Below are positions 37,948-47,050 of a stretch of DNA of 64,000 nt, in pieces. Under the pieces are notes generated by a model. That model did no database searches and was not told where the DNA came from. It saw only the letters and a program-made list of their open reading frames with translations. Both the position numbers and the translations under genes were made by a program. Source of the stretch: VXYL01 sp965199915 (GTDB lineage Bacteria; Pseudomonadota; Gammaproteobacteria; Pseudomonadales; Azotimanducaceae); NCBI GenBank assembly GCA_965199915.1, contig OZ241348.1:496001-560000 (forward strand), written 5' to 3'. Positions within the stretch are counted from its first letter, which is position 1. The number at the start of each line of letters is the position of its first letter.

Positions 37948-38979
37948 ATGGGCGAGTGGGTCAAGGCACTGGAAGCGAAGGCGAGGATCATCCACGGCCA
38001 GCTGGCCGCGGCCAGAGAGTTGGCCGAGGAAGCGGGGCTTGACCCAGACGACGTAGCCCAACCCTACCTGGACCTCATCAACGATCTCTATCGGGACGAG
38101 TGGCAGTTCGCCCAGTTGATCGATGACGCGGACCTGATGGTGCGCTACAGCGGCCCCGCCATCTCGTTGGGCCCCACGATGTCTATGTTCACGACCGTCT
38201 GCGGCGACTTGCGCGCCCAGATTCAAGGCGTTGCCAAAGCAATCGTCGGCCTGAGCGTCGACGAATCCCACGCTGCCGCAAAACGGCCGCGCTTGCGCTG
38301 GCCCAGTGCGCTGGACCCGCTGCTCTCCGGCTTGGCGCGCGGCAGCTTGGTGGTCGGCGTTCGCATCCAGTCGCCGGAGGAAGACGCGCGTGCGCATCAA
38401 CCCGCACTTGCCGGCGTCTCCGACTCCATCGTGGAATCAGTGCGCACGGCCGTGAAGAACATCGCCACCGTCTCCCGCCACGTCGGTGACAGCGGGATCG
38501 ACGAAGACGCCATCCAAGCGGTACTGCCCGATCCCGCGATCCGCGACACCGTGCTGGTGGCGGCAGCCAAACTGGCGCCCACTGGCAGGAAGCAATACAA
38601 GTGCGTTTCCTTCTACTCCAAGGACGATGCCACGGTTCCGGCGAGGGAACTGACCCCATCCTCCCGGCGCGTCCTAAATCGGGCCATCGCCCGCCCAGTG
38701 CGGACGAGTCGCGAGGGCAGCTTCGAGGGTGTGATTCGAGAAGTGGACTTGGACGCCAGACGGTTCGAGATACGTCGCGTTGCCAATGCCGGCGCGATCC
38801 GCTGCATGTACCAGAGCGAAGCGCATGAGCTGGTCCGCCACAGTCTGGATGCGCGGGTGCGCGTCACCGGTCAATACGAGACGCTGGCTGGTCGGCAACC
38901 TAGGCTGATTGCGGTGTCGTCCTTGGAGGTGCTTGAACAACCTTCACAACAGAGCGAAATGCCAGTTGGTTCGCGGTGA
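37948..38979 (+). CDS. island protein of unknown function
   Basis: 343 residues from ATG 37948, chosen for the GAGGA site nine bases upstream and the TGATG overlap with a short leader frame. The N-terminal ~60 residues are helical (VKALEAKARIIHGQLAAARELAEEAG). The middle is mixed, and the C-terminal ~80 residues look like a small beta-barrel (FEGVIREVDLDARRFEIRR ... VRVTGQYETLAGRQPRLIAV), as in nucleic-acid-binding OB-like or SH3-like folds. No catalytic motif is recognised. Promoter homology with Gabija and position before the AbiJ-like gene suggest another defence accessory. Confidence 0.6.
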   Translation: MGEWVKALEAKARIIHGQLAAARELAEEAGLDPDDVAQPYLDLINDLYRDEWQFAQLIDDADLMVRYSGPAISLGPTMSMFTTVCGDLRAQIQGVAKAIVGLSVDESHAAAKRPRLRWPSALDPLLSGLARGSLVVGVRIQSPEEDARAHQPALAGVSDSIVESVRTAVKNIATVSRHVGDSGIDEDAIQAVLPDPAIRDTVLVAAAKLAPTGRKQYKCVSFYSKDDATVPARELTPSSRRVLNRAIARPVRTSREGSFEGVIREVDLDARRFEIRRVANAGAIRCMYQSEAHELVRHSLDARVRVTGQYETLAGRQPRLIAVSSLEVLEQPSQQSEMPVGSR

Positions 38980-39105
38980 CGCACCCGGTTGTCCTGTGAT
39001 GAGGAACACGAAAACAAAGTGAGCGAAGACAGGACACTGACATTCTCGCAACGGGAAGGCTACGAGGAGTTGCCGTCCACGTTGCGCTTGGGAGAACTGC
39101 CTAAC

Positions 39106-40741
39106 CCCTATTGTTGCAGGTTTTTGCCGAACTATGTGGCGAGGGCGGCAAGGTATTCGGACATGACGGTTTCCGCCTTGTCGTCGCTCATGATGGAAAG
39201 GACGGGTTTTCCGGCGCGGTTGAGGAATCGGCCGGCGCGAAGCAGGAAGTCGTTGCGCATCGTTCGCAATTGGGCGAAGGCCCAGAGCGGGGAGCGTTTG
39301 GCGGTGGTGCTCCGGAGAGGCGCTCGGGTGGCCATTTGGAGTTCGCGGCCGAGGTTGTGGGCGAGCACGGCGGCGAGGGAGAAGAGCCGGTTGGCGGCTT
39401 CCTTGCGGCTGGGCGCGTAGCCGAGTCCGCATTGGGACTTGAGTTCGGCGAACGTCGCCTCCTGGGTGCCGCGGCCTTCGTGGAACAGCGCGACGGCGCG
39501 GGCGCGGACGCGCTTGTTGGTGACGACGGCCTTGAACTCGAAGCCGTGCTCGCGGGGCTCGAACAGGTCGAGTTGGAGAGGCTCCTTGCGGCGCGCCGGA
39601 ACGCGGCGGCGGACGACGACCACGCGGCGGCGGCCATCCCAGCTGGCGGGCTTCCAGCGCGGCTCGAAGAACGCCAGGCCGGGGCCGGCGCGGCGCCAGA
39701 GGCGGCGGCCCTCGACCGCCGCCTTGAGGTCGGCGAAGCGGGCGAACGGCACGGACACCGAGTAGTCGACGCCGCGCCGCTCCAGCTCGTCCAGCAGCCC
39801 GCCGTCGAAGAACGCCGAGTCCATGCGCGTCTCCAGGCGGGCGCGCGGCAGCGCGGCGCGCAGCCGCTCCATGCTTTCGCCAATGAAATCAACAGCTCCC
39901 GTGGAGTCCGCCACGTTGCCCGGCCGATGCAGCAGGTCGAGCGTTTGGCCAGTCTGCGCCACGGTGGCGAACAGCGGCCAGTAGCTGCGCTCGCCCTTCC
40001 TGCCCGGGTTGTAGCCCACCGCCGAACCTTCCGCCAGCCGCCGCGTCGCCAGCACCGTGCCGTCGAAGTCCACCGTGACCCGCCGCGGCCCCAGCGCGCG
40101 CAGCCGCTCCAGCGCCATGTCCCGCGACAGCGCCCGCACCCGGTCGGCGCCGCGCGCGTCCACGTCCGACAGCGCCCGCGACACCGTCGACACGTCCGGC
40201 AGCCGCCGCAGACCGACCGCGCGCCGCACCGCCTCGTCGTTCCGGTAGCGCGCCATGTCGCGCAGCTCGCGGCAGCCGAGCAGCAGATGCACCACCAGCA
40301 GCAGCGTCACCACGTGCGGCGCGTAGGCGCGCCGTCCCGACTCGTGCCGAAAGCAGCCGCGCAGCCGCTCCTTCAGTTGGAGGCGCGAGAACAGGCGCTG
40401 GAACACCACCAGGCCGGCGTGCGACGTGAGGCTCTGGGGCTCGAACCGGATTTCCAGCGCGCTTGCGGTTTTGCCGCTGACTTCTTTCCTGATACGATTC
40501 ACTTCGGCGGTCTCCTTCGATGTTTGTTCCACACAGCGACATCGTACCAAAGGAGACCGCTTTTTTCGTTCCCGAAAACAACAGGGCAATCGCTTCCGGG
40601 TCCCGCGGATGCCCGAAAGTCGGCCACCCGGACAACCTCACTGCCAGTGACCTTGACCGGCAACCACACCGCCCTCAAAGCCTACTAAGCAAATCACCGC
40701 ATTTCTCCAACCTCGGGTGACCTCAAACTGCAACAATAGGG
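39106..40741 (-). mobile_element. complete IS1380-family insertion sequence
   Basis: 1636 bp bounded by 14-bp perfect inverted repeats, CCCTATTGTTGCAG at 39106-39119 and its complement at 40728-40741. It is flanked by the direct 4-bp duplication TAAC (39102-39105 and 40742-40745), as expected for this family. It carries one full transposase gene. The clean ends and intact gene indicate a recent, possibly active, insertion. Confidence 0.95.
39132..40502 (-). CDS. IS1380-family transposase
   Basis: 456 residues from GTG 40502, supported by GGAGA nine bases upstream and the usual N terminus (NRIRKEVSGKTASALEIRFE). The DDE triad is visible in TVDFDGTVLATRR (about 150), LETRMDSAFFDGG (about 235) and ATFAELKSQCGLGYAPSR (about 370), with the long insertion typical of DDE_Tnp_1 group 4. 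It fills nearly the whole element between the inverted repeats and shows no frameshift. It is transcribed against the interrupted host gene and the downstream methylase operon. Confidence 0.95.
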   Translation of the reverse strand: MNRIRKEVSGKTASALEIRFEPQSLTSHAGLVVFQRLFSRLQLKERLRGCFRHESGRRAYAPHVVTLLLVVHLLLGCRELRDMARYRNDEAVRRAVGLRRLPDVSTVSRALSDVDARGADRVRALSRDMALERLRALGPRRVTVDFDGTVLATRRLAEGSAVGYNPGRKGERSYWPLFATVAQTGQTLDLLHRPGNVADSTGAVDFIGESMERLRAALPRARLETRMDSAFFDGGLLDELERRGVDYSVSVPFARFADLKAAVEGRRLWRRAGPGLAFFEPRWKPASWDGRRRVVVVRRRVPARRKEPLQLDLFEPREHGFEFKAVVTNKRVRARAVALFHEGRGTQEATFAELKSQCGLGYAPSRKEAANRLFSLAAVLAHNLGRELQMATRAPLRSTTAKRSPLWAFAQLRTMRNDFLLRAGRFLNRAGKPVLSIMSDDKAETVMSEYLAALAT

Positions 40742-41518
40742 TAACGTCGCCAGAACTAGGATTTGGAACATCCTCTATTTGTGCTTGGACGGATCTCGGG
40801 AATCGGGCCGCGGACATCTCTTAGGTGACCCATGGGAAGAGATACTACGCGATGCACATGCTTGGCACCTCAACTTGCCTCTTGATGAGTGGGATAGTTG
40901 GTTCACTAGCGTATGTAGTTGGCTACGCACAATCGTGGAAAAGGCGGCCTTCCATTACGTCTTCAGCCTCATAGAGTACATCATGCGTCACCGGAGCTGT
41001 CCCGCTAGTTTCATTGCCAACATGTATTTTGCATTTACGTCTTGTCAATTGGCCTATGTGATTGACGCTGGGCCTCCCATTGCCATTCTACAAGCCGCTA
41101 CTCCGGAGGAAGGTAAGAGGCTAACGCAAAGTCTAGGCGAACTTCGGAAGGCCGGGCTGCATGCCAGCGCAACCCACCTGCGGAACGCATCGAATTGCAT
41201 CAATAACGGCGATCCTGCAGGGAGTGTCCGGGAGAGCATCCATGCTGTTGAGTCGGTGGCGCGGCAAATCGATCCAAAGGCAGCTAAGGACCTCCGGGCC
41301 GCCCTCACGTCGCTAGAACGGAAAGGCAAGTTGCACCCGGCCTTCAAGCAAGCGATCAGCAAGCTCTACGGCTACACGTCGGATGAACAAGGCATACGCC
41401 ACGCCCTCTTGGACAAGGCGGAAGCCAACGTCACCATCGACGAGGCTGTCTTCATGCTCGGTGCCTGCGCCTCCTTCGCCAGCTACCTCTGGCGCAAGCA
41501 CAAGGCTGCCGACGCCCC

Positions 41519-44500
41519 ATGACCTCCCGCCGCCTAATCGAGGCCGCCTTCCCCCTCAAGCAGGCGTCCCTCGACTCCGTCCACGAGAAATCCGTGCGTC
41601 ACGGGCACATCTCCACCTTGCACATCTGGCCGGCGCGGCGGCCGTTGGCGGCGAGTCGGGCGGCGCTGTTGGCGACGTTGTTGCCGGACCCGGAGAGTGC
41701 CGAAGCTCGGCGGAAGTTGCTGCGGCGGATTGGCGGGCGAGTCATCGACAAGATCGACCGCGACGGTGAAGTCGTGGGCGAGAAAACGCTAGGCGGCATC
41801 CTGCACTGGGGACAAGAGGGCGCTGGCGACGCCTTCCGCGACGAGATCAAGGATGCGTTCGGGGGGCGGGTACCGCGGGTGCTGGATCCCTTTGCCGGCG
41901 GTGGCGCCATCCCCTTGGAGGCGATGCGCCTTGGGTGCGAGGTGGTTGCGTCGGACTTGAACCCGGTGGCGTGGTTCATTCTCCGCTGCACCTTGCACTA
42001 TCCGCACCTGCTGGCCCGGCAGAAGCGGCCGTTGCCGGACTTCGCGCCGGACGACGAAGCGTTCATGGCCGCCTTCTTCAAGGCGCAGGGAGTGACTGGG
42101 CGGCGGCTGCGGGACGCGCTGGACGCGCTGGATGCAGTGGGCGGTGGCAGCAAATCGGTGCCTGAATCCGGAAACGCCGACATAGTGCCGATCGTGGCGG
42201 ACACGCAAGCGGATTTCGCTTGGCATCTGCGCGCTTGGGGGCGGTTTGTGTTGGCACAAGCGCGGCGGCAACTGGCGAGGCGCTATCCCACCTACGCCGA
42301 GTTCGAGCCGGTGCCGCCACATGGCGAGGAGCGACCACTCCAGCTGCTCGCGCCGAACGCGAAGGGCGAAGTGTCCGTCGCTGAACTGAACGCGGAGTTC
42401 GGCGCGAGCTACTTGGAAGACGCGAACAATCCGCGCTGGGTGGCCAAGCCGACGGTGGCGTATCTGTGGGCGCGCACCGTGCCCTGCGCGGGCTGCCGCG
42501 AGGAAGTGCCGCTCTTGAAGACGCGCTGGCTGTGCAAGAAGCAACGCAAGCGTGTGCGGTTGAAGATGACGGCGGGGGAGAACGGCGTCGTCTTCAGCAT
42601 CAAGAGCAGTGTGCCCGTGGGCAGGGGCAGCCCGGCGCGGCAGCGCGGGCGAGATCGGGCGCTTGGCACCGGCACCATGTCCAGCAGCGGCGTCACCTGT
42701 CCGTGCTGCGGCGTGACGGCGACGATGGCGGATTTGCGCGCCGCTGGCCGCGCCGGGCGCTTGGGCGAGCGCATGACGGCGGTGGTGGTGGACGGCCAGC
42801 GCGGCAAGGAGTATCGGCTGCCGACGGCTGCGGAACTCGAAGCCGCCGAGGTGAGCGAGGAAGCACTGGCGAATCTCTATGCGGACGTTCCCTACGGCCT
42901 GCCGGACGAGCCGACCCCAAGCGAGGATGCGCTCGGCATGCGCGTGCCGCGCTACGGCTTCGACACATGGCGCAAGCTCTTCACCCGCCGCCAACTGCTC
43001 GCCCTCGGCACCTTCGTGCGCGAGATCCGCGGCCTAGTGCTCGACGGCTACCCGGACGATTGGCGCGAAGCCCACCGCGCCTACGCCGCCTGCACCCTCA
43101 GCAAACTCACGGACTACAGCAGCGCGATCTGTTCCTGGCACAACGGCGGCGAGAAGCTGGGCCACACCTTCGCCCGCTTCGCGCTGCCCATGCTCTGGGA
43201 CTACTGCGAAGTGAACCCTCTCGCGCAAACGTCCGGCGGCTTCGCCGGCATGACGGAGTGGGTCGCCCGCTACGTGGACCACGCCTTGGCCGCCGTGAAC
43301 GCCGCCCCGCCGCCGTCGATTCGCAAGGAAAGCGCCATCGAACTGGCGGTGGAGGACGTCGACCTCATCTGCACCGATCCCCCGTACTACGACGCCATCC
43401 CCTACTCGGACTTGATGGACTTCTTTCACGTCTGGCTGCGGCGCGTGCTGCACGGCCTCTCGCCGGAAACGGACGCCGCCTTCGCTGCGCCGCTCGGCCC
43501 GAAGTGGAACCGCGACGCCGAAGACGGCGAACTCATCGACGACGCGGCGCGTTTCGGCGGCGACCGCGAAGCCTCCAAGCGCAACTACGAGGACGGCATG
43601 GCGCGGGCGTTCTCGCGCTTCCACGACGCGCTGCGGGAAGACGGGCGGCTGGTGATCGTCTTCGCCAACAAGTCGCCGGACGCCTGGGAGACGCTGGTGT
43701 CCGCCCTCATCCGCGCCGGCTTCGTGGTCGACGGCTCTTGGCCGATCCAGACGGAGATGCAAACCCGGCAGCGCTCGCTTTCCTCCGCCGCCCTCTCCTC
43801 GTCCATCTGGCTGGTGTGCAGGAAGCGCCCGCGCACCGCCCGCCCAGGCTGGGACAACGCCGTGCTGCGCGAGATGCAGGCCAACATCACCACCAAGCTG
43901 CGCGATTTCTGGGACGCCGGCATTCGCGGGCCGGACTTCGTGTGGGCTGCCACCGGCCCGGCGCTGGAAGCCTTCAGCAAGCACCCGGTGGTGAAGCGCA
44001 CGGACGCGCCGGGCAGCGTGCTGACGGTGGCCGAGTTCCTGCGCCACGTGCGCCGCATGGTGGTGGCCTTCGTCGTCAACCGCCTGTTCGCCGTGCAGGG
44101 CGAGGCCACGGCGACGCTGGACGACCCCACCACCTACTACCTCCTCCACCGCAACGACTTCGGCCTGGGCGACGCCCCGGCCGGCGCCTGCATCCTCTAC
44201 GCCCTCTCCTGCAACGTCTCGGATGCGGACTTGGCGGGGCGGTTGGATTTGCTGGCAAGGGGGAAGGCGGCGGAACCCGCAACGGACGCCGAAGACGGCG
44301 ACAGCGAAGACGACGAACCCGCAACCACCGGTTCCGGCAGCAAGACCCGCCTGAAACCCTGGCACCGCCGCACCGCCAAGGCCCTCGGCGAACCCGCCAA
44401 CGACGGCAACCCGCCCCCCCTCATCGACTGCGTCCACCGCACCATGCGCCTGTGGAAGACCGGCGAACAAAGCCGCGTGGACGGGTATTTGGAGGCCCAA

Positions 44501-44662
44501 GGCCTGTGGCGCAACGACCTCTTCAAGCAGGTGGTGCAGGCCGTGCTGGAACTGGCCAAGCCGGGGACGGACGAGCGTGCTACGCTTGAGTATGTGCAGA
44601 ACCACTTGGCAACGGACGGCGGGGTGGTGGTGTCGAGGCAGCGGGGGTTGTTGGACTCGTGA
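41519..44662 (+). CDS. DUF1156-type DNA methyltransferase (Hma methylase)
   Basis: 1047 residues. The start LIEAAFPLKQASLDSVHEKS and HGHISTLHIWPARRP is the DUF1156 domain. Methyltransferase motif I is LDPFAGGGAIPLEAMRLG (about 122) and motif IV is DPPYYDAIPYSDLMDFF (about 620), of the adenine-N6/cytosine-N4 type. A large insert between them carries zinc-ribbon cysteines (CAGC near 322; CPCCG near 394). In helicase-methylase-ATPase anti-phage loci this protein modifies self DNA. It overlaps the AbiJ-like gene by ATGA upstream and the AAA ATPase downstream. The IS insertion just upstream may reduce its transcription. Confidence 0.92.
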   Translation: MTSRRLIEAAFPLKQASLDSVHEKSVRHGHISTLHIWPARRPLAASRAALLATLLPDPESAEARRKLLRRIGGRVIDKIDRDGEVVGEKTLGGILHWGQEGAGDAFRDEIKDAFGGRVPRVLDPFAGGGAIPLEAMRLGCEVVASDLNPVAWFILRCTLHYPHLLARQKRPLPDFAPDDEAFMAAFFKAQGVTGRRLRDALDALDAVGGGSKSVPESGNADIVPIVADTQADFAWHLRAWGRFVLAQARRQLARRYPTYAEFEPVPPHGEERPLQLLAPNAKGEVSVAELNAEFGASYLEDANNPRWVAKPTVAYLWARTVPCAGCREEVPLLKTRWLCKKQRKRVRLKMTAGENGVVFSIKSSVPVGRGSPARQRGRDRALGTGTMSSSGVTCPCCGVTATMADLRAAGRAGRLGERMTAVVVDGQRGKEYRLPTAAELEAAEVSEEALANLYADVPYGLPDEPTPSEDALGMRVPRYGFDTWRKLFTRRQLLALGTFVREIRGLVLDGYPDDWREAHRAYAACTLSKLTDYSSAICSWHNGGEKLGHTFARFALPMLWDYCEVNPLAQTSGGFAGMTEWVARYVDHALAAVNAAPPPSIRKESAIELAVEDVDLICTDPPYYDAIPYSDLMDFFHVWLRRVLHGLSPETDAAFAAPLGPKWNRDAEDGELIDDAARFGGDREASKRNYEDGMARAFSRFHDALREDGRLVIVFANKSPDAWETLVSALIRAGFVVDGSWPIQTEMQTRQRSLSSAALSSSIWLVCRKRPRTARPGWDNAVLREMQANITTKLRDFWDAGIRGPDFVWAATGPALEAFSKHPVVKRTDAPGSVLTVAEFLRHVRRMVVAFVVNRLFAVQGEATATLDDPTTYYLLHRNDFGLGDAPAGACILYALSCNVSDADLAGRLDLLARGKAAEPATDAEDGDSEDDEPATTGSGSKTRLKPWHRRTAKALGEPANDGNPPPLIDCVHRTMRLWKTGEQSRVDGYLEAQGLWRNDLFKQVVQAVLELAKPGTDERATLEYVQNHLATDGGVVVSRQRGLLDS

Positions 44663-45798
44663 TGGCGTTTCAGAAGATGACGGACTTGCGCAACGCAAAA
44701 GACGCTGGCTCCAGCTTTAGCAGGTTGGAGAGCTTGTCGATTTCCGGTTTCCGTGGAATAGACCAACTGACGATTCCGCGGCTGGGGCGTGTGACCTTGA
44801 TCGCGGGCAAGAACGGAGTCGGCAAGACCACCGTGTTAGAAGCACTAAGTGTGTACGCTGCTCGCGGTCGGCTCCGTGCATTGCGAGAGATACTAACCCG
44901 TCGGGACGAGTGGACTTCCTTCAGCGATGGACATCAGGGTGGCAATGAAGTACATGCGTTTGATCGCTTGTTCCACCAGAACGAGGATTCTAGGGTCGAG
45001 ATTGCTGTCGGACCAGCTCGTGATGGCCCGGTCTTCCGGATGGATGAAGTTGAGGATTTCTCATCCATCCCTACGGAAATCGCGAACGATGTCACGGACG
45101 GCCGCTACGGGGAGGAACCTAGAGTGCTCCGACTGGCCTTCGGCAGCATGGCACGTTTCTATATTCGAGACGATGACCGAATACAAGTCTGCAGGGGACA
45201 AGGCACTGATGTCCTCAGCAATCCGGTCAGGTGCAGATGGGTAGGGCCGCAGATCGTGTCCAATCGTCAATTGGCTTTCTTTTGGGATCAAGCGGTGCGT
45301 GAGGATCTAGAGTACCTTGCCTTAAATGCCCTTCGGTTAGTTTATGGTAGTGAGGTGGAACGAGCTCCCGTGATGGTTGGCGACAGCACCGATCGCCGTG
45401 TTGGCAGACGAGCCGTTGTGAAACTGCGCCACCGGGCCCTGCCTGTGCCCTTGAGAAGCCTCGGAGACGGTGCCACCCGAATGTTCGGCGTCGCCTTAGC
45501 CCTTGCTAACTGCCGAGACGGCATCCTCCTGATCGACGAAGCCGAGAACGGCATCCACTACTCGCTGCAAAGCAAATTCTGGAGCATGGTCTTGCAGGCT
45601 GCCGAAGCCCACAACATCCAAGTGCTTGCGACCACGCATAGCAAGGACTGCATCAACGGGTTCGCCGCCGCCTTGGCTCATCCCAAAGTCGAAGGGAATC
45701 TCGTCCGTATCGGCTGGCGCAAAGGGGAGCTGCGGGCCGTGGAATACTCGAAGGAGGATCTCGAAACTGCTGCCGAACAGAACATCGAGGTTCGGTAG
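44662..45798 (+). CDS. AAA/SMC-like ATPase of an ATPase-TOPRIM pair
   Basis: 378 residues from ATG 44662; the methylase TGA overlaps it. LSISGFRGIDQLTIPRLGRV leads into Walker A GKNGVGKTTVLEAL (about 50), the signature-like LGDGATRMFGVALALANC (about 270), Walker B GILLIDEAENGIHYSLQ (about 289) and the switch His in VLATTHSKDC (about 320). It is an AAA-15/21 ATPase without a fused nuclease. The next gene supplies a TOPRIM domain, so together they resemble a split OLD nuclease, as in PARIS (AriA/AriB) or AbiL-type systems. GC content and codon use are visibly lower than in the flanking methylase and DUF499 genes, suggesting later insertion. Confidence 0.85.
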   Translation: MAFQKMTDLRNAKDAGSSFSRLESLSISGFRGIDQLTIPRLGRVTLIAGKNGVGKTTVLEALSVYAARGRLRALREILTRRDEWTSFSDGHQGGNEVHAFDRLFHQNEDSRVEIAVGPARDGPVFRMDEVEDFSSIPTEIANDVTDGRYGEEPRVLRLAFGSMARFYIRDDDRIQVCRGQGTDVLSNPVRCRWVGPQIVSNRQLAFFWDQAVREDLEYLALNALRLVYGSEVERAPVMVGDSTDRRVGRRAVVKLRHRALPVPLRSLGDGATRMFGVALALANCRDGILLIDEAENGIHYSLQSKFWSMVLQAAEAHNIQVLATTHSKDCINGFAAALAHPKVEGNLVRIGWRKGELRAVEYSKEDLETAAEQNIEVR

Positions 45799-45800
45799 GC

Positions 45801-46625
45801 GTGCAGGGCAACGAACCACCGCCCACCAAGTTGCTTCTGGTGGAGGGGCAGGACGACAGGCGCCTCGTTGAGCATTTGCAGGGGGACTGTATGCAGGGCA
45901 CTGTCTTTCGCTGCGAGGAAAAGGGCAGCAGTGACCGGTTGCTGAAGGGGATCCCCGGTGAGATGAAGGTGGACGGGAGGCTCGCGCTCGGCATCATGAT
46001 GGATGCTGATGACGTTGCGGCACGCTGGCAGTCTATCGGCAGTCGGCTGCGTCAGGTGGGCGTACAGCTGCCAACGCAACCCAAGTATCGCGGCACAGTA
46101 ATCGACAGCGATCCCCGCGTTGGCGTCTGGCTGATGCCAGACAACTCGGCGCCGGGCGTGCTTGAGAACTTTGTCGCGGAGCTCGTCCCCAAGGACGATC
46201 CGGTTTGGCCGCTTGCCGAGCAGTACATCGACAGCATCGCGGGCGAGCATCGACAGTTCCCGCAAGAGAAGGAACTGCGGGCGAAGCTACACCTTTGGTT
46301 GGCAACTCGCGAAGGTACACGGATGAGCCCTGCCAATGAATCGAAGGGCCCGGACGCAGGAGGGCGCATCGTCACCGAGTTCACAGATTGGCTACGAACG
46401 CTTTTCGGCGAGCGGTCCCTCTTGACAGAGGCATCCGCAATGGCGGCAGACAGCACGGCAAGAAAACCACAGCCTGATGCCAGCGCAGAACAGGCACGCC
46501 TGAGAGCTGCGATTGCCCCACTGATCGGCGCGGTACACGACGAATCCCTGCAAGCGGAAGATTCAAGCCTGCGCGTGAAGGAGGTGCTGGCGGAGAAGCA
46601 TGGCCGTTCCCAAGAACAACATTAA
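45801..46625 (+). CDS. TOPRIM-type (DUF3226-like) partner of the AAA ATPase
   Basis: 274 residues from GTG 45801, two bases after the ATPase stop. KLLLVEGQDDRRLVEHL (about 10) has the TOPRIM Glu, and LGIMMDADDVAARW (about 64) the Asp cluster. VGVWLMPDNSAPGVLENF and the later KLHLWLATREGTR match the DUF3226 layout. The last ~50 residues (after KPQPDASAEQ) form a separate charged helical tail that overlaps the start of the PIN gene and might have an antitoxin-like role. With the ATPase it is a candidate abortive-infection effector. Confidence 0.8.
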   Translation: MQGNEPPPTKLLLVEGQDDRRLVEHLQGDCMQGTVFRCEEKGSSDRLLKGIPGEMKVDGRLALGIMMDADDVAARWQSIGSRLRQVGVQLPTQPKYRGTVIDSDPRVGVWLMPDNSAPGVLENFVAELVPKDDPVWPLAEQYIDSIAGEHRQFPQEKELRAKLHLWLATREGTRMSPANESKGPDAGGRIVTEFTDWLRTLFGERSLLTEASAMAADSTARKPQPDASAEQARLRAAIAPLIGAVHDESLQAEDSSLRVKEVLAEKHGRSQEQH

Positions 46626-47037
46626 GGGCCTCATCGACACCGGGGCCGTCTTGGCGCTACTGAACGGCGCGGATCGCTTGCATGCGAAGTGTGCGGCTGC
46701 CTACAGCACGCTCGGCATGCCTTTGGCGACCACGGCCGCCGTGCTTGCGGAGACTTTCCACTTAATCGGCAAGCGGGATCGGCTGTCCGAGAACGCTTGG
46801 CGCTTGTTCGCGTCCGACGCTGTGCGAGTGGTCGCCATTGACGACGCCGACCTGCCGGCGCTGAGAGCTCTAATGACCAAATACGCGGACCGGCCCATGG
46901 ACTTCGCGGATGCAACACTTGTGCATGTCGCGGAGCGCGAGAACACGGACATCGTCTTCACCATAGACCACAACGATTTCGAGACGTATCGGGTCCACGG
47001 CCGGCCCTTCCAAATCGCGCCTGCTCGCACACCCTGA
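46600..47037 (+). CDS. PIN-domain ribonuclease (VapC-like)
   Basis: 145 residues. The acidic PIN residues are seen in IKGLIDTGAVLALLNG (Asp about 13), TTAAVLAETFHLIGKR (Glu about 51), MDFADATLVHVAERE (Asp about 103) and VFTIDHNDFETYR (Asp about 126). It overlaps the TOPRIM gene by 26 bases and ends 13 bp before the DUF499 ATPase gene. No separate antitoxin gene fits between; either the C-terminal tail of the upstream protein serves as one or the PIN protein is an accessory nuclease of the system. Confidence 0.85.
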   Translation: MAVPKNNIKGLIDTGAVLALLNGADRLHAKCAAAYSTLGMPLATTAAVLAETFHLIGKRDRLSENAWRLFASDAVRVVAIDDADLPALRALMTKYADRPMDFADATLVHVAERENTDIVFTIDHNDFETYRVHGRPFQIAPARTP

Positions 47038-47050
47038 TACGCTTCGCCCC

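Larger units (their letters stand above)
39019..41522 (+). pseudogene. AbiJ-like abortive-infection gene interrupted by IS1380
   Basis: The first 29 codons (39019-39105, GTG start or TTG 38989) read SEDRTLTFSQREGYEELPS, the characteristic AbiJ N-terminal opening. They stop at an IS1380 element. After it, 40746-41522 continues in the same frame (VARTRIWNILYLCLDGSRES...) once a single TAAC is counted, giving an intact 287-residue protein if the element were excised. The C-terminal half (SVRESIHAVESVARQIDPKA; YTSDEQGIRHAL) is the HEPN-like part seen in AbiJ relatives. Its stop overlaps the DUF1156 methylase start (ATGA), so it headed that operon. It is presently inactive. Confidence 0.8.
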
